A stretch of DNA of 64,000 bases from Chrysoporthe austroafricana (GCA_001051155.2 JYIP02000004.1:2970383-3034382), one strand, 5' to 3'. Shown: positions 9,364 to 20,634, numbered from the stretch's first letter. Translations and numbers: made by a program. Notes: generated from the letters alone by a model not told the origin.

Positions 9364-12300
9364 TCATCGACTGGCTCTCTTTCTCCACTGGTCACCAAAC
9401 TCTTCCAAATCTACACACATCCTCAACCCCTTTGTTGTCATCGTATGCCACACCGATCGGAGCTCACTGCTCTCCATGTCCCGCACAAGCGTCGTAAAGG
9501 CCTCCATGGCCAACGTCTTGGACCAGGGACAGGCGCCGAGCGCCCTGTAGAACACGTCCTTGGCCTTCTCGCCGCCCCGGAGCTCCTTCTTGCGCCCCTC
9601 GGAGAACCGCACGTAGCTGAGCCACAGCCCCAGGTTGGCCCGGCACGCGTTGCTGGCGAGCGCGCGCTCGAAGGCCGTGCGGACGGAGTGGACGCTGCCG
9701 ACGTGCATCTCGTGCCGGATGGCGAAGAGCCGGCTGGTGATGCAGTCGTGGGTCTTGGTCAGGACGTGCGTGCGCAGGAGCGTGCGGACGGGGTCGTTGA
9801 TGAGGATGCTGGTGTCGGCCCAGGCGAAAAGGGTCAGGAAGATCGTGTTGGAGGGGAAGAGGGCGATGAACCTCTCTAGCTGTTCGCGGAGGTAACTTGG
9901 CCGGAAGGAGCCTCGGGTGGCGTGAAGGTAGAGGAGATGCGTGGCGAACTGAAGGTATCGCTCGAGGTGGGCTGAGGTGCCGTGGCCTCGAGCGGCGGCC
10001 TCGGATGCAAATGCATGGGCACTAGCCATGGCCGTCTGTATATCTCCCTGCCGAGAACTGGTGGGCCCTGTCGAGCCGGCGAAGGGGGCAGCATACTCCA
10101 GCAGTGAGGTGGTCTCGGCAAACAGCGCGGCCTGCGGGATGTCCCCCGATGAGAGGAGAAACTCGCGACGGGTAGAGAGCGTTTGCCGTGCTTTCAACAG
10201 CTGGCTGTACGTTGCACCGGACTCTGCACCGCTTGGCTGGTGACTCCCGGCCGCCGCGATACAGTTGGCAAGAGCGGCCTTTACGTCTCCTCCCTCGAAT
10301 TCCAGCCAAGCCCATGTGGCCCACAGGCGCTCCTTATCGGGTAGATTCTGACTTGTGGCAGACTTCAGAACGTTTCTCGCCACGTCTCGATTTCCATTCC
10401 GCCATTCTGCAACAGCATAAGCGTTGTAGAGTGAGGTATTACCAGGCCACCTTTTCAAGAGTGCTTTTGCCGGTTTTCTGACAGCAGCTGGGTTCTTGAT
10501 GTATGCTAGCCCCATACTGTACTCTGCGATGGGCTCATAACCAAGGTCGGTGGCTAACTGCGTCACGGCTGTAAGAACCAAGTCAGACTCGGCCGACGGA
10601 ACAGGATCGAAGAATCGAAACCAGTTCAGTCCCGAGAAGATGGTGTCTGCAGATCCTGTGAACCGATGCCCCGGGTCTGCGAACCTTGGCGGCTGCTTTT
10701 TGCCGTCCTCAGCGTCATCACGCGGTCCAGAGTTCCACCCTTCCAATTTTTCGCTGTCGTGGTAGAGGAACGGATCATAACACATGTTGTGAATCCACTC
10801 GCCTGTGCTGTCAAGCGCAGCAGGTAGCCGACAGAATAGGAGGAAGGCATTCAGAATAGAGGCTCTGACTCTCGGCAGATCGGCAACGGCCGTCGGAAGG
10901 TAAAACAACAGCGGCTGTAGGTCAGCAAACATCACCACCCGAAACGGGTCATCGTCAGTGCCCTCATCAAGCGTCCTAGCAGGCAGCGCTGCAGTGCGAC
11001 TCCTCTGCGTCTCCACGGCCGCCCAGGCTTTGTAGACGTCTCTCGTCTCCGGGGTGCTTGGCGCATCGTCTGTCTTCGCCTGTGGCAGGGCTGGAACCTC
11101 CTCCGCCTCGCAGTAATTGCGCCAGCCCTTTGCCTCTCCCTCGCCGATTCGCGGGACTTCGCTTTCCCAAAATTCCTCGAACGAAGAGCTCATATCAGCA
11201 GCGCTGTAGTCGCCCTCCTGCGCGGGATGGGCAAAGGTGAGCTCCAATACGGCCTGCCATGCGGCGACTGCGAGCTCAGTATAGCCCGAATCACGAACGA
11301 AAGACGTCGTTCTGAGGAAGACGTAGATCAGCTCCCCGAGGATATGTATTATCCAGGCATCACCATCTGAATGGCAAATGTCCTCCAGAGACTTGCCCTG
11401 GTTAGAGTCCAGCGCAGTACGAACGGCCTCCGAGACCCGTTGCTGAAGAAGTTGTAGCCGCTCGACGTGTATCTGCTTAATTCCATCGTACGTGTAGGTA
11501 GCCATGTTGGAGAGCTCATGCTCCAGATGAGCTTTCCACAATGCGAAGCTGCAATCCTCCAGGTCCGTCTCCGCCCAGCGCTTGGCAAGCACTTTGCTGC
11601 TCCAGACACGAGAACCCTCCCGCATTACCCTGAGGAATAACCTCTCCTTGTCCGCCTTGGCCGTGAAGTGAGGCAGGGCTTCCTCAAGGAGTGAGATCCT
11701 CATGCTGGCTAGACCCCTGACCTCGTCGTCCGTCAAATCTTGGCGCGCGTCCTCACTGAGCTTGAGCAGGTCCTCCTGTATGTCAACGAGCTCAAGCCAC
11801 GCTTCGATATCCGCTGGATGGTCCTTGACTCGAAGTGATAGCTCGGTGGACCTCTGCCTGACGGGATGCGATGAGTCAAGGTCCGCCTCGGCCGCAGAAT
11901 CTGAGGTGTCCGCAGATTCCAGGTCGCTGTCTACAAAATCGCGCGGCTTGGCCTTTCCCTGGATGGACCGGTAATTGGGATCCTCATCTCCTGAAATGTC
12001 ATAGGCATCTTCTCCAGGATCTCCGGACCGGCGGTGCCCAGAAAGGGGAAGGAAGTCGGCTTCACCATCGGGTATCTGTGGCTGCTTCTGGTCCGACCCT
12101 GGACGCAGTCTGAAGACCCGGGTCTTCTTTCGAGACGCCTTGGACAGGAGCGTCCTGTCACGAAAGGCAGACGTCCCCTCCCCGAACCTGTCGCCGAGGC
12201 TGAACAGCTCCTTGGAGCCATCGTGGATGAGGCGGAGACGCCCCTGGCCACCGAGCACCCTGCCGGAGCCAGAGCGGCGGTAGGTGGGAACCTTGGAGCG

Positions 12301-12639
12301 GTCGTTGGACCCATACCTTACGATCAGCGGGTCTCCTCTCTTGTCGACGACGTACAGAGGGTCCTCTCGAGCTGCCGGGTGGGACGGCCGCCTCTCAGGA
12401 CTGCGAGACCGCCGGCGATCATGACGGCCACGGTGAGAGTGGGGCCTGGCGTCCCTGCTGCGATGGGCGTCAGGCCCAACACGCTCTTCATGGCGATCGC
12501 CCTTGCCGCGGCCCTTGTCAGATCGGGAAGACGGGTCTGGAGAAACTTCGGGCCTCGGTTTGAACGAGGCGAACTTCGGCACGGCCAGCTTCTTCTTGTC
12601 CATGTCGCCTCCAGGTCCGGATGAGATAGGAGAGGCCAC
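9364..12639 (-). CDS. nrl1: NRDE-2/Nrl1-family nuclear RNA-processing protein
   Basis: An intronless ORF of 1091 residues. The N-terminus has KKLAVPKFASFKPRP, then a charged Arg/Ser/His-rich low-complexity region to about residue 90 and an acidic patch with VDSDLESADTSDS. After that comes the NRDE-2 domain, opening with LRVKDHPADIEAWLELVDIQ, a HAT/TPR-like helical array that fills most of the protein. In fission yeast Nrl1 works with the helicase Mtl1 in splicing of cryptic introns, R-loop control and heterochromatin; animal NRDE-2 acts in nuclear RNAi. A nuclear role is expected here too. A second in-frame Met at residue 13 (MDKKKLAVPKF) may be the true start. It is a housekeeping gene bordering the accessory island. 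Confidence 0.85.
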   Translation of the reverse strand: MASPISSGPGGDMDKKKLAVPKFASFKPRPEVSPDPSSRSDKGRGKGDRHEERVGPDAHRSRDARPHSHRGRHDRRRSRSPERRPSHPAAREDPLYVVDKRGDPLIVRYGSNDRSKVPTYRRSGSGRVLGGQGRLRLIHDGSKELFSLGDRFGEGTSAFRDRTLLSKASRKKTRVFRLRPGSDQKQPQIPDGEADFLPLSGHRRSGDPGEDAYDISGDEDPNYRSIQGKAKPRDFVDSDLESADTSDSAAEADLDSSHPVRQRSTELSLRVKDHPADIEAWLELVDIQEDLLKLSEDARQDLTDDEVRGLASMRISLLEEALPHFTAKADKERLFLRVMREGSRVWSSKVLAKRWAETDLEDCSFALWKAHLEHELSNMATYTYDGIKQIHVERLQLLQQRVSEAVRTALDSNQGKSLEDICHSDGDAWIIHILGELIYVFLRTTSFVRDSGYTELAVAAWQAVLELTFAHPAQEGDYSAADMSSSFEEFWESEVPRIGEGEAKGWRNYCEAEEVPALPQAKTDDAPSTPETRDVYKAWAAVETQRSRTAALPARTLDEGTDDDPFRVVMFADLQPLLFYLPTAVADLPRVRASILNAFLLFCRLPAALDSTGEWIHNMCYDPFLYHDSEKLEGWNSGPRDDAEDGKKQPPRFADPGHRFTGSADTIFSGLNWFRFFDPVPSAESDLVLTAVTQLATDLGYEPIAEYSMGLAYIKNPAAVRKPAKALLKRWPGNTSLYNAYAVAEWRNGNRDVARNVLKSATSQNLPDKERLWATWAWLEFEGGDVKAALANCIAAAGSHQPSGAESGATYSQLLKARQTLSTRREFLLSSGDIPQAALFAETTSLLEYAAPFAGSTGPTSSRQGDIQTAMASAHAFASEAAARGHGTSAHLERYLQFATHLLYLHATRGSFRPSYLREQLERFIALFPSNTIFLTLFAWADTSILINDPVRTLLRTHVLTKTHDCITSRLFAIRHEMHVGSVHSVRTAFERALASNACRANLGLWLSYVRFSEGRKKELRGGEKAKDVFYRALGACPWSKTLAMEAFTTLVRDMESSELRSVWHTMTTKGLRMCVDLEEFGDQWRKRASR

Positions 12640-12894
12640 GAAGGCCGCCTGAGGCTACGCACGGAAGGTCGTGGGCCTCCCAGGAACCACTGCAGATGTC
12701 GTCGATCACTTGGTTCCAGACACTGAGTGTGGAGCGCGGCCGATGGAGTGCGTCGCCATGGGCGGGCGATATCTCGAAGCGCCGGAAGCCTGCTGGGCCT
12801 GGAGCGCGGGGGGGATGCGTCAGACTGCAGGCGAGATTTTCTCGAGACGGGCCAGGGCCACAGGTCCAAGAGCCAACGGTGAGCAGCGTTGGCC

Positions 12895-12934
12895 AGGTGG
12901 GGACGAAGTTCAAAGAAGTGCCAGCTGTGACACT
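12895..12934 (+). repeat. Left copy of a 40-bp direct repeat
   Basis: The stretch beginning AGGTGGGGACGAAGTTCAAA recurs at 13162-13200 with one missing base and two substitutions. The pair encloses the dispersed repeat copy at 12950-13167. Confidence 0.8.
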
Positions 12935-12949
12935 GGCAGGGTCGGTGCG

Positions 12950-13167
12950 ATGTCGCGACGGAGCCTCATGAGAGCTCCCAACCCGAACCCTGGCGAGTGT
13001 GGATGACTTCAGCTAAGGCCCCCCTGTCGCCCCCCCCCCACAATGGGCCTTCTCTTCCTCTGGCGGAACGGAATCCTGAGGGCGACCTACCAACAATGCG
13101 ACCACGCAGCAGTCCTACGAGATAAGTAGTGCTCGGCACTCGACCTCGACGGGGTCTCGAGAGGTGG
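12950..13167 (+). repeat. Dispersed repeat, copy 1
   Basis: About 220 bases match 29410-29642 in the same orientation. Shared blocks include GAGAGCTCCCAACCCGAACC, GGCGGAACGGAATCCTGA, GCGACCACGCAGCAGTCCTA and TAAGTAGTGCTCGGCACT. The opposite strand stays open over part of both copies, but conservation looks DNA-level. Type unknown: no transposase or clear inverted ends. Confidence 0.85.
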
Positions 13168-13200
13168 GGACGAAGTTCAAGAAGTGCCAGCTGAGGCACT
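13162..13200 (+). repeat. Right copy of the 40-bp direct repeat
   Basis: See the left copy at 12895-12934. It overlaps the right edge of the dispersed repeat by a few bases. Confidence 0.8.
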
Positions 13201-13313
13201 AGCCATCCCGCTGACTCAGCTCCCTCCCGATGCGGTATAGCGTCCTGCTGCGGTTCCTCGCCACACGTTCTCGTACCGTGTATGTCATCTACCACGGGAA
13301 TGCCTCTTTTTCT

Positions 13314-13601
13314 CTAGTGTGTCCCAAACCTGTGGATCGAAGAGCCATTCCTTGCCAGGGGAGCGGGAATATCGCCGCGGACCAGTTCCACCATTACATC
13401 CCGGATAGCCCGGACCTCTTTGGCTGCCTCCAGACTGCTAAGACCATACGCGAACAATTCCTCCCTCATGTCCTTCTCGACCTGTGTCCGGGTGGTGGGG
13501 CTGGCCAGCGCGATCGATTGGAAGTATGATGGGTATACGCGGCTCCTGTGGTCTCTCGCGGAGGTCAGAAATAGCTTCTTGGTTAGCATCCTCATCAGCA
13601 T
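13314..13601 (-). pseudogene. Possible C-terminal coding fragment, family unknown
   Basis: The minus-strand frame contains about 85 residues of plausible amino-acid balance (around RVYPSYFQSIALASP and EVRAIRDVMVELVRGDIPAP) and ends in a stop. No upstream exon or start was found in the neighbouring sequence. It may be a leftover gene end next to the island boundary, or chance. Confidence 0.25.
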
Positions 13602-13850
13602 CTGGGGAGGCTGTGGGAAAGCCTGATAAAAGGTCGGCGGCCGGCCAGATAGAGTGCCGGTTGCAAGGGTACAAAGGGGCGTTTTTTGCTCGCCTGTATG
13701 CTAGATTTCTTTCCCTCTAGAGAAGAACCTAGACAGCCGTTTCCTACCACCGGAATAGTACAAGATGTAACCAAAAAGGGCTATTCCCTTCAGAGGCGAG
13801 ATTGATAGCGAGGGAGCCTCTAGAGCTAGACGTACAATGTCAAACCAATC

Positions 13851-16800
13851 CTAACAGTGTTCTGTTTCGTATTCCAAAGCTTCCGACTCTGTCGAGCTTG
13901 ATTCGTCACTTTCACGATCGTTAGCCAGCATAAGCTCGATAGCTTCGTCTGTTGGACCTTCAATAACCTGTCCCGGAGGCGGAAAAGCGCACGCCACATA
14001 CTGATCCTCTTCGATGTTGAGGGAAATGAGTTCCTTAGCTGTCAGCGCACTATCAACTCCTGGCCAGCAACCTTTGGCGGCCAAGTTCGGCTTCTCGCGA
14101 GGAAGCCTCTCAAAGTAATCTGGGACGCACATCCGACATGCGAGGTGCAGCTTTGTGATCCCCTTGAATAGGCCGTCGCCCCGCGCCACATGCCACTCGA
14201 GCAGCTCAACGGCCACTTCCATGGCGTGTGACATCATCGCACGCATCATTATGTTGTCTGTGTTGGACTCTTCTGCGAGGAATAAACTTCGCGCATGTGT
14301 GCATGCTAATTGGAGAGGCAAGGCTGATAGCCCGTCTTGTCGGAAGGGTATGCTCGCATCGGCGCCGGCTTCCAAGAGGAGACGCACGCTTGGACCGTGC
14401 AAAGCGAAAGCGGCTTGCTGGATCAGGGTAGTGCCGCTTTGGCCCGTTGAATTAATGTGCCGGGAAAATCGCGGGTGGGTGAGCAGGCGGCTGAATTGAT
14501 CGCGCGCGTCCGCCCGGAACTCGGGATCCGTGCGGCCTTTTTTGGGAGGTAAGAGATGCCCGTGTAACTGAATGTGCAATATCATGTGCAGTGCTTCGAT
14601 ATAGATCTCTTCTGAAAGCTCGCGCTGCAGGAGGATATCGAGTTTTCTGTCGCTCTGGATGCGCCCAGCCAGGAGCCACTCTAACGGACTCTGGCGGGTG
14701 ATGGGGTCTTTGCCCAGCAAATTTGCACCGAACTCGACTAGCAGCGATAGCATTTCGATGGAAGCCCGGATTGCGATAGCCTCATGTATGACCGTCGACA
14801 TCGTTGTACCTGCCACTGCGTGCGGCTTGTTGACATCGACCCCCTTCTCGAGCAGAACCCGTGCTCCAACGACCGAGTCGGAATCAATAGCAGAGCTGAG
14901 ATAATCTCGTTCCCACACCGAGACGGGAGTCTCTAGCTCTTGTAGCGTGTAGAAGTCAACCAGCTTTTCCAGTATGGTTGCCCAAGCTACTTGGTGACCG
15001 GCTCTCTGGAGAGCCATACTGAGAGCGGACCGACCAAACGAGCCAGGCGTTGTATGTCTCACATATGACGCCGGGGAGCTGCTTATAACAGCTTCAATCA
15101 AACAAAGGTCGTCTTCTGTCGAAGCGTTGGCGATCAAATTCTGGAGATCTGATGACCCATCGTCGCAAAATCCGACGACTTTGTAATCGACGCACAGCCG
15201 GACCGTTTGAAGTATTGCAGAAGCACGGCTGTTTCCGTGGATAATCCAGTGAGCAAATGGCCTGCTGATGGGATGGAGCCTGATGAGGAAATTCGGTGCA
15301 TCTGGGTCTTTGTGGAATCGAGGGGGAAGTTCTTCGAGAATGTCCCAGTAGAAATGCTCAAGCGCCGTGAAGACGCACTGAGGTTCTATGTCGTCATGCT
15401 GAGGAAGAAGTAAGCGGACCAAATCCCGGTACCGTGCTGTGATAGCCCAACGGAGCGGTGTCCCTGTCAGCGCTATGTCGTGAGCATCACACTTGATCTC
15501 ACCAGTGGACGATACCTGGATGTGTTCGCCGAGCAGTAAGCTTACAGCGGCGCTCAGATCCTCGGGTGCGAAGAAAATGCTGAGATGAAGCGGAGTAACA
15601 TGGTGGAAGCCTGCGATCGCCAATGGAACATCTTGCCCAAGAAGATATGTCAGGGTAGAGAGGTGCCCACCAAAGCAGGCAAAGTGTATGGCGTTGAAAC
15701 CGAGGGCCGACTTGGCATGTCGAGGTGTATGTTGAAGAAGATCAGCCAAGACATCATCCCTTCCAAGCCATGCAGCCACATGAAGTGGCGACAGATCATC
15801 TACTTCAAAGTTATTGAAGATACATAACTTTATTGTCGATTGCATTGAAGGGCTGGAGCATAAAGTCGAATCGACGAGGCTTGGATTGTGTCGGGCAGTT
15901 TCCATAGCGCGACGGCTGAGAAGGTGAATTCGCTCTATCAGGTAGCGCTCAGTTGCAACTAATGATAAATGTTGCTCTATGGAGAGCTGGTCTCCGGCAT
16001 TCGGGATAGCCTCAGGCTCAAGACTGGCGGCAGCAGCGACGCGATAATACCACATCTTAGCTTTGTCGTAGCCTTGAGAGGCAGCTAGGTGCAGCCACTT
16101 GAGAACTTCCTCCATGCTGAAAATCCCGCCGAAACCAATAGTGTAGCATTCGGAAACGGTCATTGCCGCGTGTGCGCGAGTTTCTTTGGGAATTTCTTCG
16201 CTGGTACCGAGAATCTTCAACTCGGAGAGAATGCGTAACCTTATCTCGAGAGGAAGGTCGTCGGCAATTTTGGATCCGAGAAATAGAGCGTTGTCTAGGA
16301 TCTGTTTACATTGCTAAGCATCTACATAACAATGAGATTCAAGTATTTTTCCTACCTCATAGAGTGTGTTGTGAGCGGTCCAGCTCGCTATAGAGTTGCC
16401 TCCCGATAGTAAATCAAATATATCAACCGAGCTGTCAACGCTAGAAGTATCTTTCCTGGGGCAGAATTAGCTGATGTCTTTAATCTATTTCGCGCCCGTC
16501 TAACTTCACCTTCTGTTCAGCACTCAGGGACTTACTCTAAGGAGCTTTCTTCGTCTTGTAAAAGTGCAGCCAATTCTGACATATGCTTCCTCAATGTAGG
16601 CTCTTCTTGGAGGCAGCCATCCAGCACCGTCCCAAGGCGGATTCTGATGCCCTCTGGTGCTGCAAATTCACTAGAAAATCTAAGAGCCAGAGCGATGAGC
16701 TTGGTCCCAGACGCGCGGTTGAGGAAATCTTCTATCAAGTCGACGTCTTTCCCTCTGGGGACGTGACCAATCCATTCCAAGTCGAAGAACCTTTGGCCAC

Positions 16801-17632
16801 CCTTCATCACCTCCCATGCAAACAGACCAAACGAAAATACGTCGGTCCGCATCGCAGCGTCGATGTCAAAATCTGCATCTTGCAGTGCAGTGCCGCGTCT
16901 GATTTCCGGCGCTTCTAGCAGCCGCGTCCCCACCGGGCAGGGAACCCTGCCATGCGGATCGTCGTGTACAGCAATGATGGACTGCCCAAAATCCGAGATC
17001 TTGAGTAGCCATGTCGAATCCTCTCTCGCAAACACCAGTGCATTCTCAATCTTCACATCACCATGACATACCCGGAGTCGATGGAGAGCATCCAGGCCCT
17101 GACTGGCTTGTCGGACGAAGTCTAGTTTTTGTGCCGCGTCCAGCTCTCTGCTATCCTCTCTGAGGAACGCAGCTAGGGTTCCGGAAGATGAGTATTCCAG
17201 CACAAGCGCCAAGGTTGGGGAGTTGCTGAAATCATCGATACAGATGCCGAGAACGTCAATAATGTTGGGGTGTTTGCGCAGGCTGTGATGGCCGATGATG
17301 CGCAGCTCACGAGTGAGCTGATCAAAGTCTCTCGCTGTGCTCTCTCGATCGTGGTCGCTGGCTTGGACTATTGAGAGCTTTCGGCGTTGTTTCACTGCAA
17401 CCAAATGCTTATGCGGCAGGCGTGCCCTGCCAATCTCGATATTAGCGTAGCCACCACGACCAGCCACTCGAACCGAAGGTTCCTGAAGTTTGAGATCAAA
17501 GGACGTATAGAATTCCAGTTTGGTTGATGCTACCGCCGAGAAGAAATTCAGAGCCGTTACAGAAAGAGCAGAACCGTCCTCATTGACGCCTGTCGTGTTC
17601 CCCACGGAGGTGGACCAGAGGGAGAATGACAT
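13851..17632 (-). CDS. Protein kinase with C-terminal ankyrin repeats (island, copy A)
   Basis: Predicted exons are 17632-16536, 16455-16356 and 16301-13851; phases agree and give 1215 residues. Residues about 50-340 are a protein kinase: Gly-rich loop GRGGYA, VAVK Lys81, Glu109 of the C-helix, HGDVKIEN with Asp192, DFG Asp214, then APE at 241-243. The catalytic residues are all present, so it should be active, with HGD instead of HRD. From about residue 400 follows a short helical region with an AAMTVSECY motif, then two blocks of ankyrin repeats (for example LHVAAWLGRDDVLADLL and TPLHLSIF). The tail has KGCWPGVDSALTAKEL. It is a diverged paralogue of the gene at 24941-28618 and has one intron more. 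A sensor or signalling role is likely; the target is unknown. Confidence 0.85.
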
Positions 17633-18671
17633 GTTCGACTTGGTATATGATTATAATAAATTACTTGTAAGCAGACCTTACTCAAGAAGCTGAGCGAGAC
17701 ACGCTGTTTCAAAAGCTTGGCAGAGAGGTATGGCGTTCCGTTCTTTGCGTAATGCTTATTAGTACGCGAGCTAGTCCGAGAGGTCGTTGTTAGATATAGT
17801 GGAATGTTAGTGGTGTAAACGAAGTAAATAGCGTCAGCACTTGCGGATGCCGGCGACTTTTAACAACAGGTTGGAGAAATTGCGGAGTGGTCATTCAATG
17901 CCGCAAGCAGGCAACGAGGCAGCAATTTGAACGCATCCTAGCCAGAAAGGGGTGGCTGGCTGATGAGGGAGTTTCGCATTGCCACGTCAGATAGGCTGGG
18001 AAAAGAAAGTACACGGCACCGTCTGATCGTTACTGTGCAGGAGCCTTCTTTTTCTATTACTACCGCGCTTACTCGTTATTTGATTCCAAACAACCTTTCC
18101 TGACACAGCTTTCAAGAAAGACTATTTTAAAATATCAATCTCAGGCTGGTCGGCTCGTGAAATCTCTATAATGCTCTCGATAGTTGCACTGCCGATCTCG
18201 ACTTCTTTCTTATGACCAGCTCTATCTCCAGCTCTGTCAGCACTGCTACCGAGAGAAACTACTGTACTGCTAACTGTTTCCTTGATATCTCTACTTCCTC
18301 CAGTCTAGGAGCCTCACCGACCTCTTCACCAGCCTCGGCATGATCTCCGAGATCAACTACCTGCACGAGAACCCCGAGATCGAGGCTGTTATGACCACAA
18401 AGGAAGCAGGTCACTGGAATAGGCCGGCCCGGGAAGGACCGAAGCATGTGGACACGGATGCAATATCTTGGGACAAGCATTAGGTAACCAAGGGCTGGGG
18501 TCAGCATAGACAAATTAGATTGAGCTCATTGAGGAAGCGATGGGCAACGATGGGCCACGACGGTCCGTATTGAGCTACCTACTATTACAATGGTCAGGGA
18601 TCCCAAATGGTAGCTCGGCACTATGCCTAGTGCCCGAAAGCCTGTGCAACAGATTGTATATATTACTTTCA

Positions 18672-18901
18672 AAATATATAGAAATGCTACTAAGAGTTTG
18701 GTTCTTTGTTAAATCACCTTCCAGACTTTCCATTAGCTTCCACGAAAACGACTCCGGAATAACTTCTTATGCTTCAACCACAGCTGCTCAAAGAGCTTTA
18801 CCTTTCAGACAACTTATAGGATCTTTTCTATGAATATATTCTTTCATCCAGCGCCATACGTTTTCGATCGGATTAAGATCTGGCGATCTTGCCAGCCACC
18901 A
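18672..18901 (-). mobile_element. Relic of a Tc1/mariner-type transposase C-terminus
   Basis: The minus strand reads WWLARSPDLNPIENVWRWMK, the signature around the last catalytic acidic residue of the Tc1/mariner DDE superfamily. It continues about 55 residues with two in-frame stop codons. The N-terminal and central parts are missing and no terminal repeats were found, so the element is dead. Confidence 0.8.
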
Positions 18902-19284
18902 AATTGTTCATCCGCCCTGCAGGCTCCCAACGTCTCTGCTACGTACCACCCCGCGGTTCTGGCGCCGTCTGTGTTGAGAAACCGCGTCTCGCTCCTGGCT
19001 GGGGACACGGAACAGGTACTGCTGTCGATGACCCGGTGGATGCCGGTCGAGGACGGGAGACGGAATCTCTTAGGGACAAAGTAGGTCGGGGAGTACTTCT
19101 GAAGAGGTTGAATGGGCTTTGTAACCATCACGCCAATAGAGACAGCTAAGGGAAGAAGGACAGGAACAAGGGGTGGGCGGTAGAAGTTCGCCGTTCTTGC
19201 ATTGTAGTTGGCGACCAGGCGCCCAATTCGGACAGCATGAACACCATTCTGCGGTTCTGGTCAATAGTCCAGTTCATTCATGGG

Positions 19285-19286
<2 letters not shown>

Positions 19287-19358
<72 letters not shown>

Positions 19359-19366
19359 ATATATAT
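19287..19366. repeat. Compound (AC)n(AT)n microsatellite
   Basis: A run of about 15 AC units passes directly into about 19 AT units, then ends in a short imperfect tail. Confidence 0.95.
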
Positions 19367-19688
19367 GTCTTATTTTCTGGTATGAATCTCATTTGCTGTC
19401 TGCGAAGTTTTTATTATTTGTCAAGAATGTTTCGTTCTTCTGGATTGGAAAGGCAAAGAACAGTAATACCGGCTCTGAATGAATGTAGCATTTGTTGACT
19501 TGAATACGTTTGTACTGCTATGCTTCTTTTCATCATATAATTTCTTCGATTTATCATTCAACCAAGATGCAGTACAGCTGGGATTATTGCCATCATTCGA
19601 TGCCTGATTGTGAGCTATTCCTTGTGAAATATACTCTGATATGCCATTTTCTCGAACATAATCTCTGAAGTTGAATCACAAACTGCTA

Positions 19689-20160
19689 TCAACCACGACT
19701 GATCAACTGCAAATCCCTCTCCGCAACCTCACGGCCATTATTGACTAGCTTTCCTGCCTGGTCACTGAGAATGTATACCTGAACCCGCACGACACGAGCA
19801 ATAAGGAATGGCCCGGTGAGCGCGCGCCCAGATTTGAGGTAAACGCTATCATTAACAAAATAATTGCTCTGATGTCATGTCAGCTTTAAGCCTCGCTGAC
19901 TGTCAAGAAAAAGGTAAATAGTAATCAAGCAGAGATGCACAGCTACATACCTGTACCTTCGCTACCACTCGCGGCCTCACCTCGTCGTTCTCAATCACAT
20001 CGACTAGCAGGGGCGGATTTCCATATACCAACGCATCTTCACTGTTCGCCAAGAACAGGTCGTTAGATAGGTAAGACGAACTACACTTGTCATTACCGCC
20101 TGGGGGAGATATCACGCACGATGTTTCAGACGTGGTGCCTGCACTTGCCTGATCAGCCAT
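19689..20160 (-). CDS. Small conserved-type fungal protein with a possible SH3-like barrel (island)
   Basis: Two exons, 20160-19951 and 19868-19689, give 129 residues. The intron has donor GTATGT, branch GCTGAC and acceptor CATCAG, and both sides are phase 0. The first exon has a Ser/Thr-rich start and SEDALVYGNPPLLVDVIEND followed by RPRVVAKVQ. The second has YFVNDSVYL, TGPFLIARVVRVQVYILSD and NNGREVAERDLQLI, alternating short hydrophobic strands that resemble a small beta-barrel of the SH3/KOW kind. I believe similar small proteins occur in other ascomycetes, but I cannot name a domain. It lies between kinase gene A and the DUF6594 gene, divergent from the latter, so it may belong to the same module. 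Confidence 0.6.
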
Positions 20161-20254
20161 TGAATTGACTATGGTCCCAAATGTTCTATTGTGGGGGTGA
20201 TGAGTGTAGGATGGATCCTACCGTCCAAAGGGTGCTAAGGAACAACAGAGCCGT

Positions 20255-20255
20255 C

Positions 20256-20292
<37 letters not shown>
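20255..20292. repeat. (TA)n microsatellite
   Basis: A run of TA units with one C interruption, in the 612-bp divergent spacer between the small protein gene and the DUF6594 gene. Confidence 0.9.
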
Positions 20293-20634
20293 TAAAAAGA
20301 CACAGTACTGTCCTACCCAACCTAATAATCAGGCAGCAACACCCAGAAACAGCATCTTTCTATGGTTGGTGCCTAATGCCGTATGCAACCCAAGAATGCT
20401 ACGGTTGTGCCGCCTTGCTGCACTGGCTTAGGTAGATATGCGAATTTTGGGTCGATAAGCAGGCCTAGCTTAACATGGTATAAAATCCACAGATCGCTGC
20501 ATCATGCACTACGACAAGCGGCGCGAGAAAGCCGAATTGGGGCGAGAGCGGGTGAGAAGAGGGGGGGGATTGGTGGGTTTTTTTTAAACGAAAAAGGAAG
20601 CCTCCGTCGCCAAATCCTAGAGGATTCACGCTGT

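Larger units (their letters stand above)
12640..13850. other. Repeat-bearing spacer between NRDE-2 and the accessory island
   Basis: Contains the upstream region of the NRDE-2 gene, a dispersed repeat copy with short direct repeats around it, and a possible coding fragment. No intact gene. Confidence 0.6.
17633..19688. other. Spacer with transposon and other gene relics
   Basis: Contains the promoter of the kinase-ankyrin gene A, a dead Tc1/mariner fragment and a CA/TA microsatellite. Two GC-richer patches, 18310-18410 and 18910-19080, look like unidentified coding scraps: the first reads TDLFTSLGMISEINYLHENP on the plus strand. No intact gene. Confidence 0.55.

Noticed and set aside
12966..13295. 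Minus-strand ORF over dispersed repeat copy 1, similar to one at 29408-29647
   Set aside because: The two translations agree only because the DNA repeat is shared; indels shift the frame and there is no start or domain.
19173..19498. THTHTH/IYIYIY ORFs
   Set aside because: Translations of the AC/AT microsatellite in several frames.
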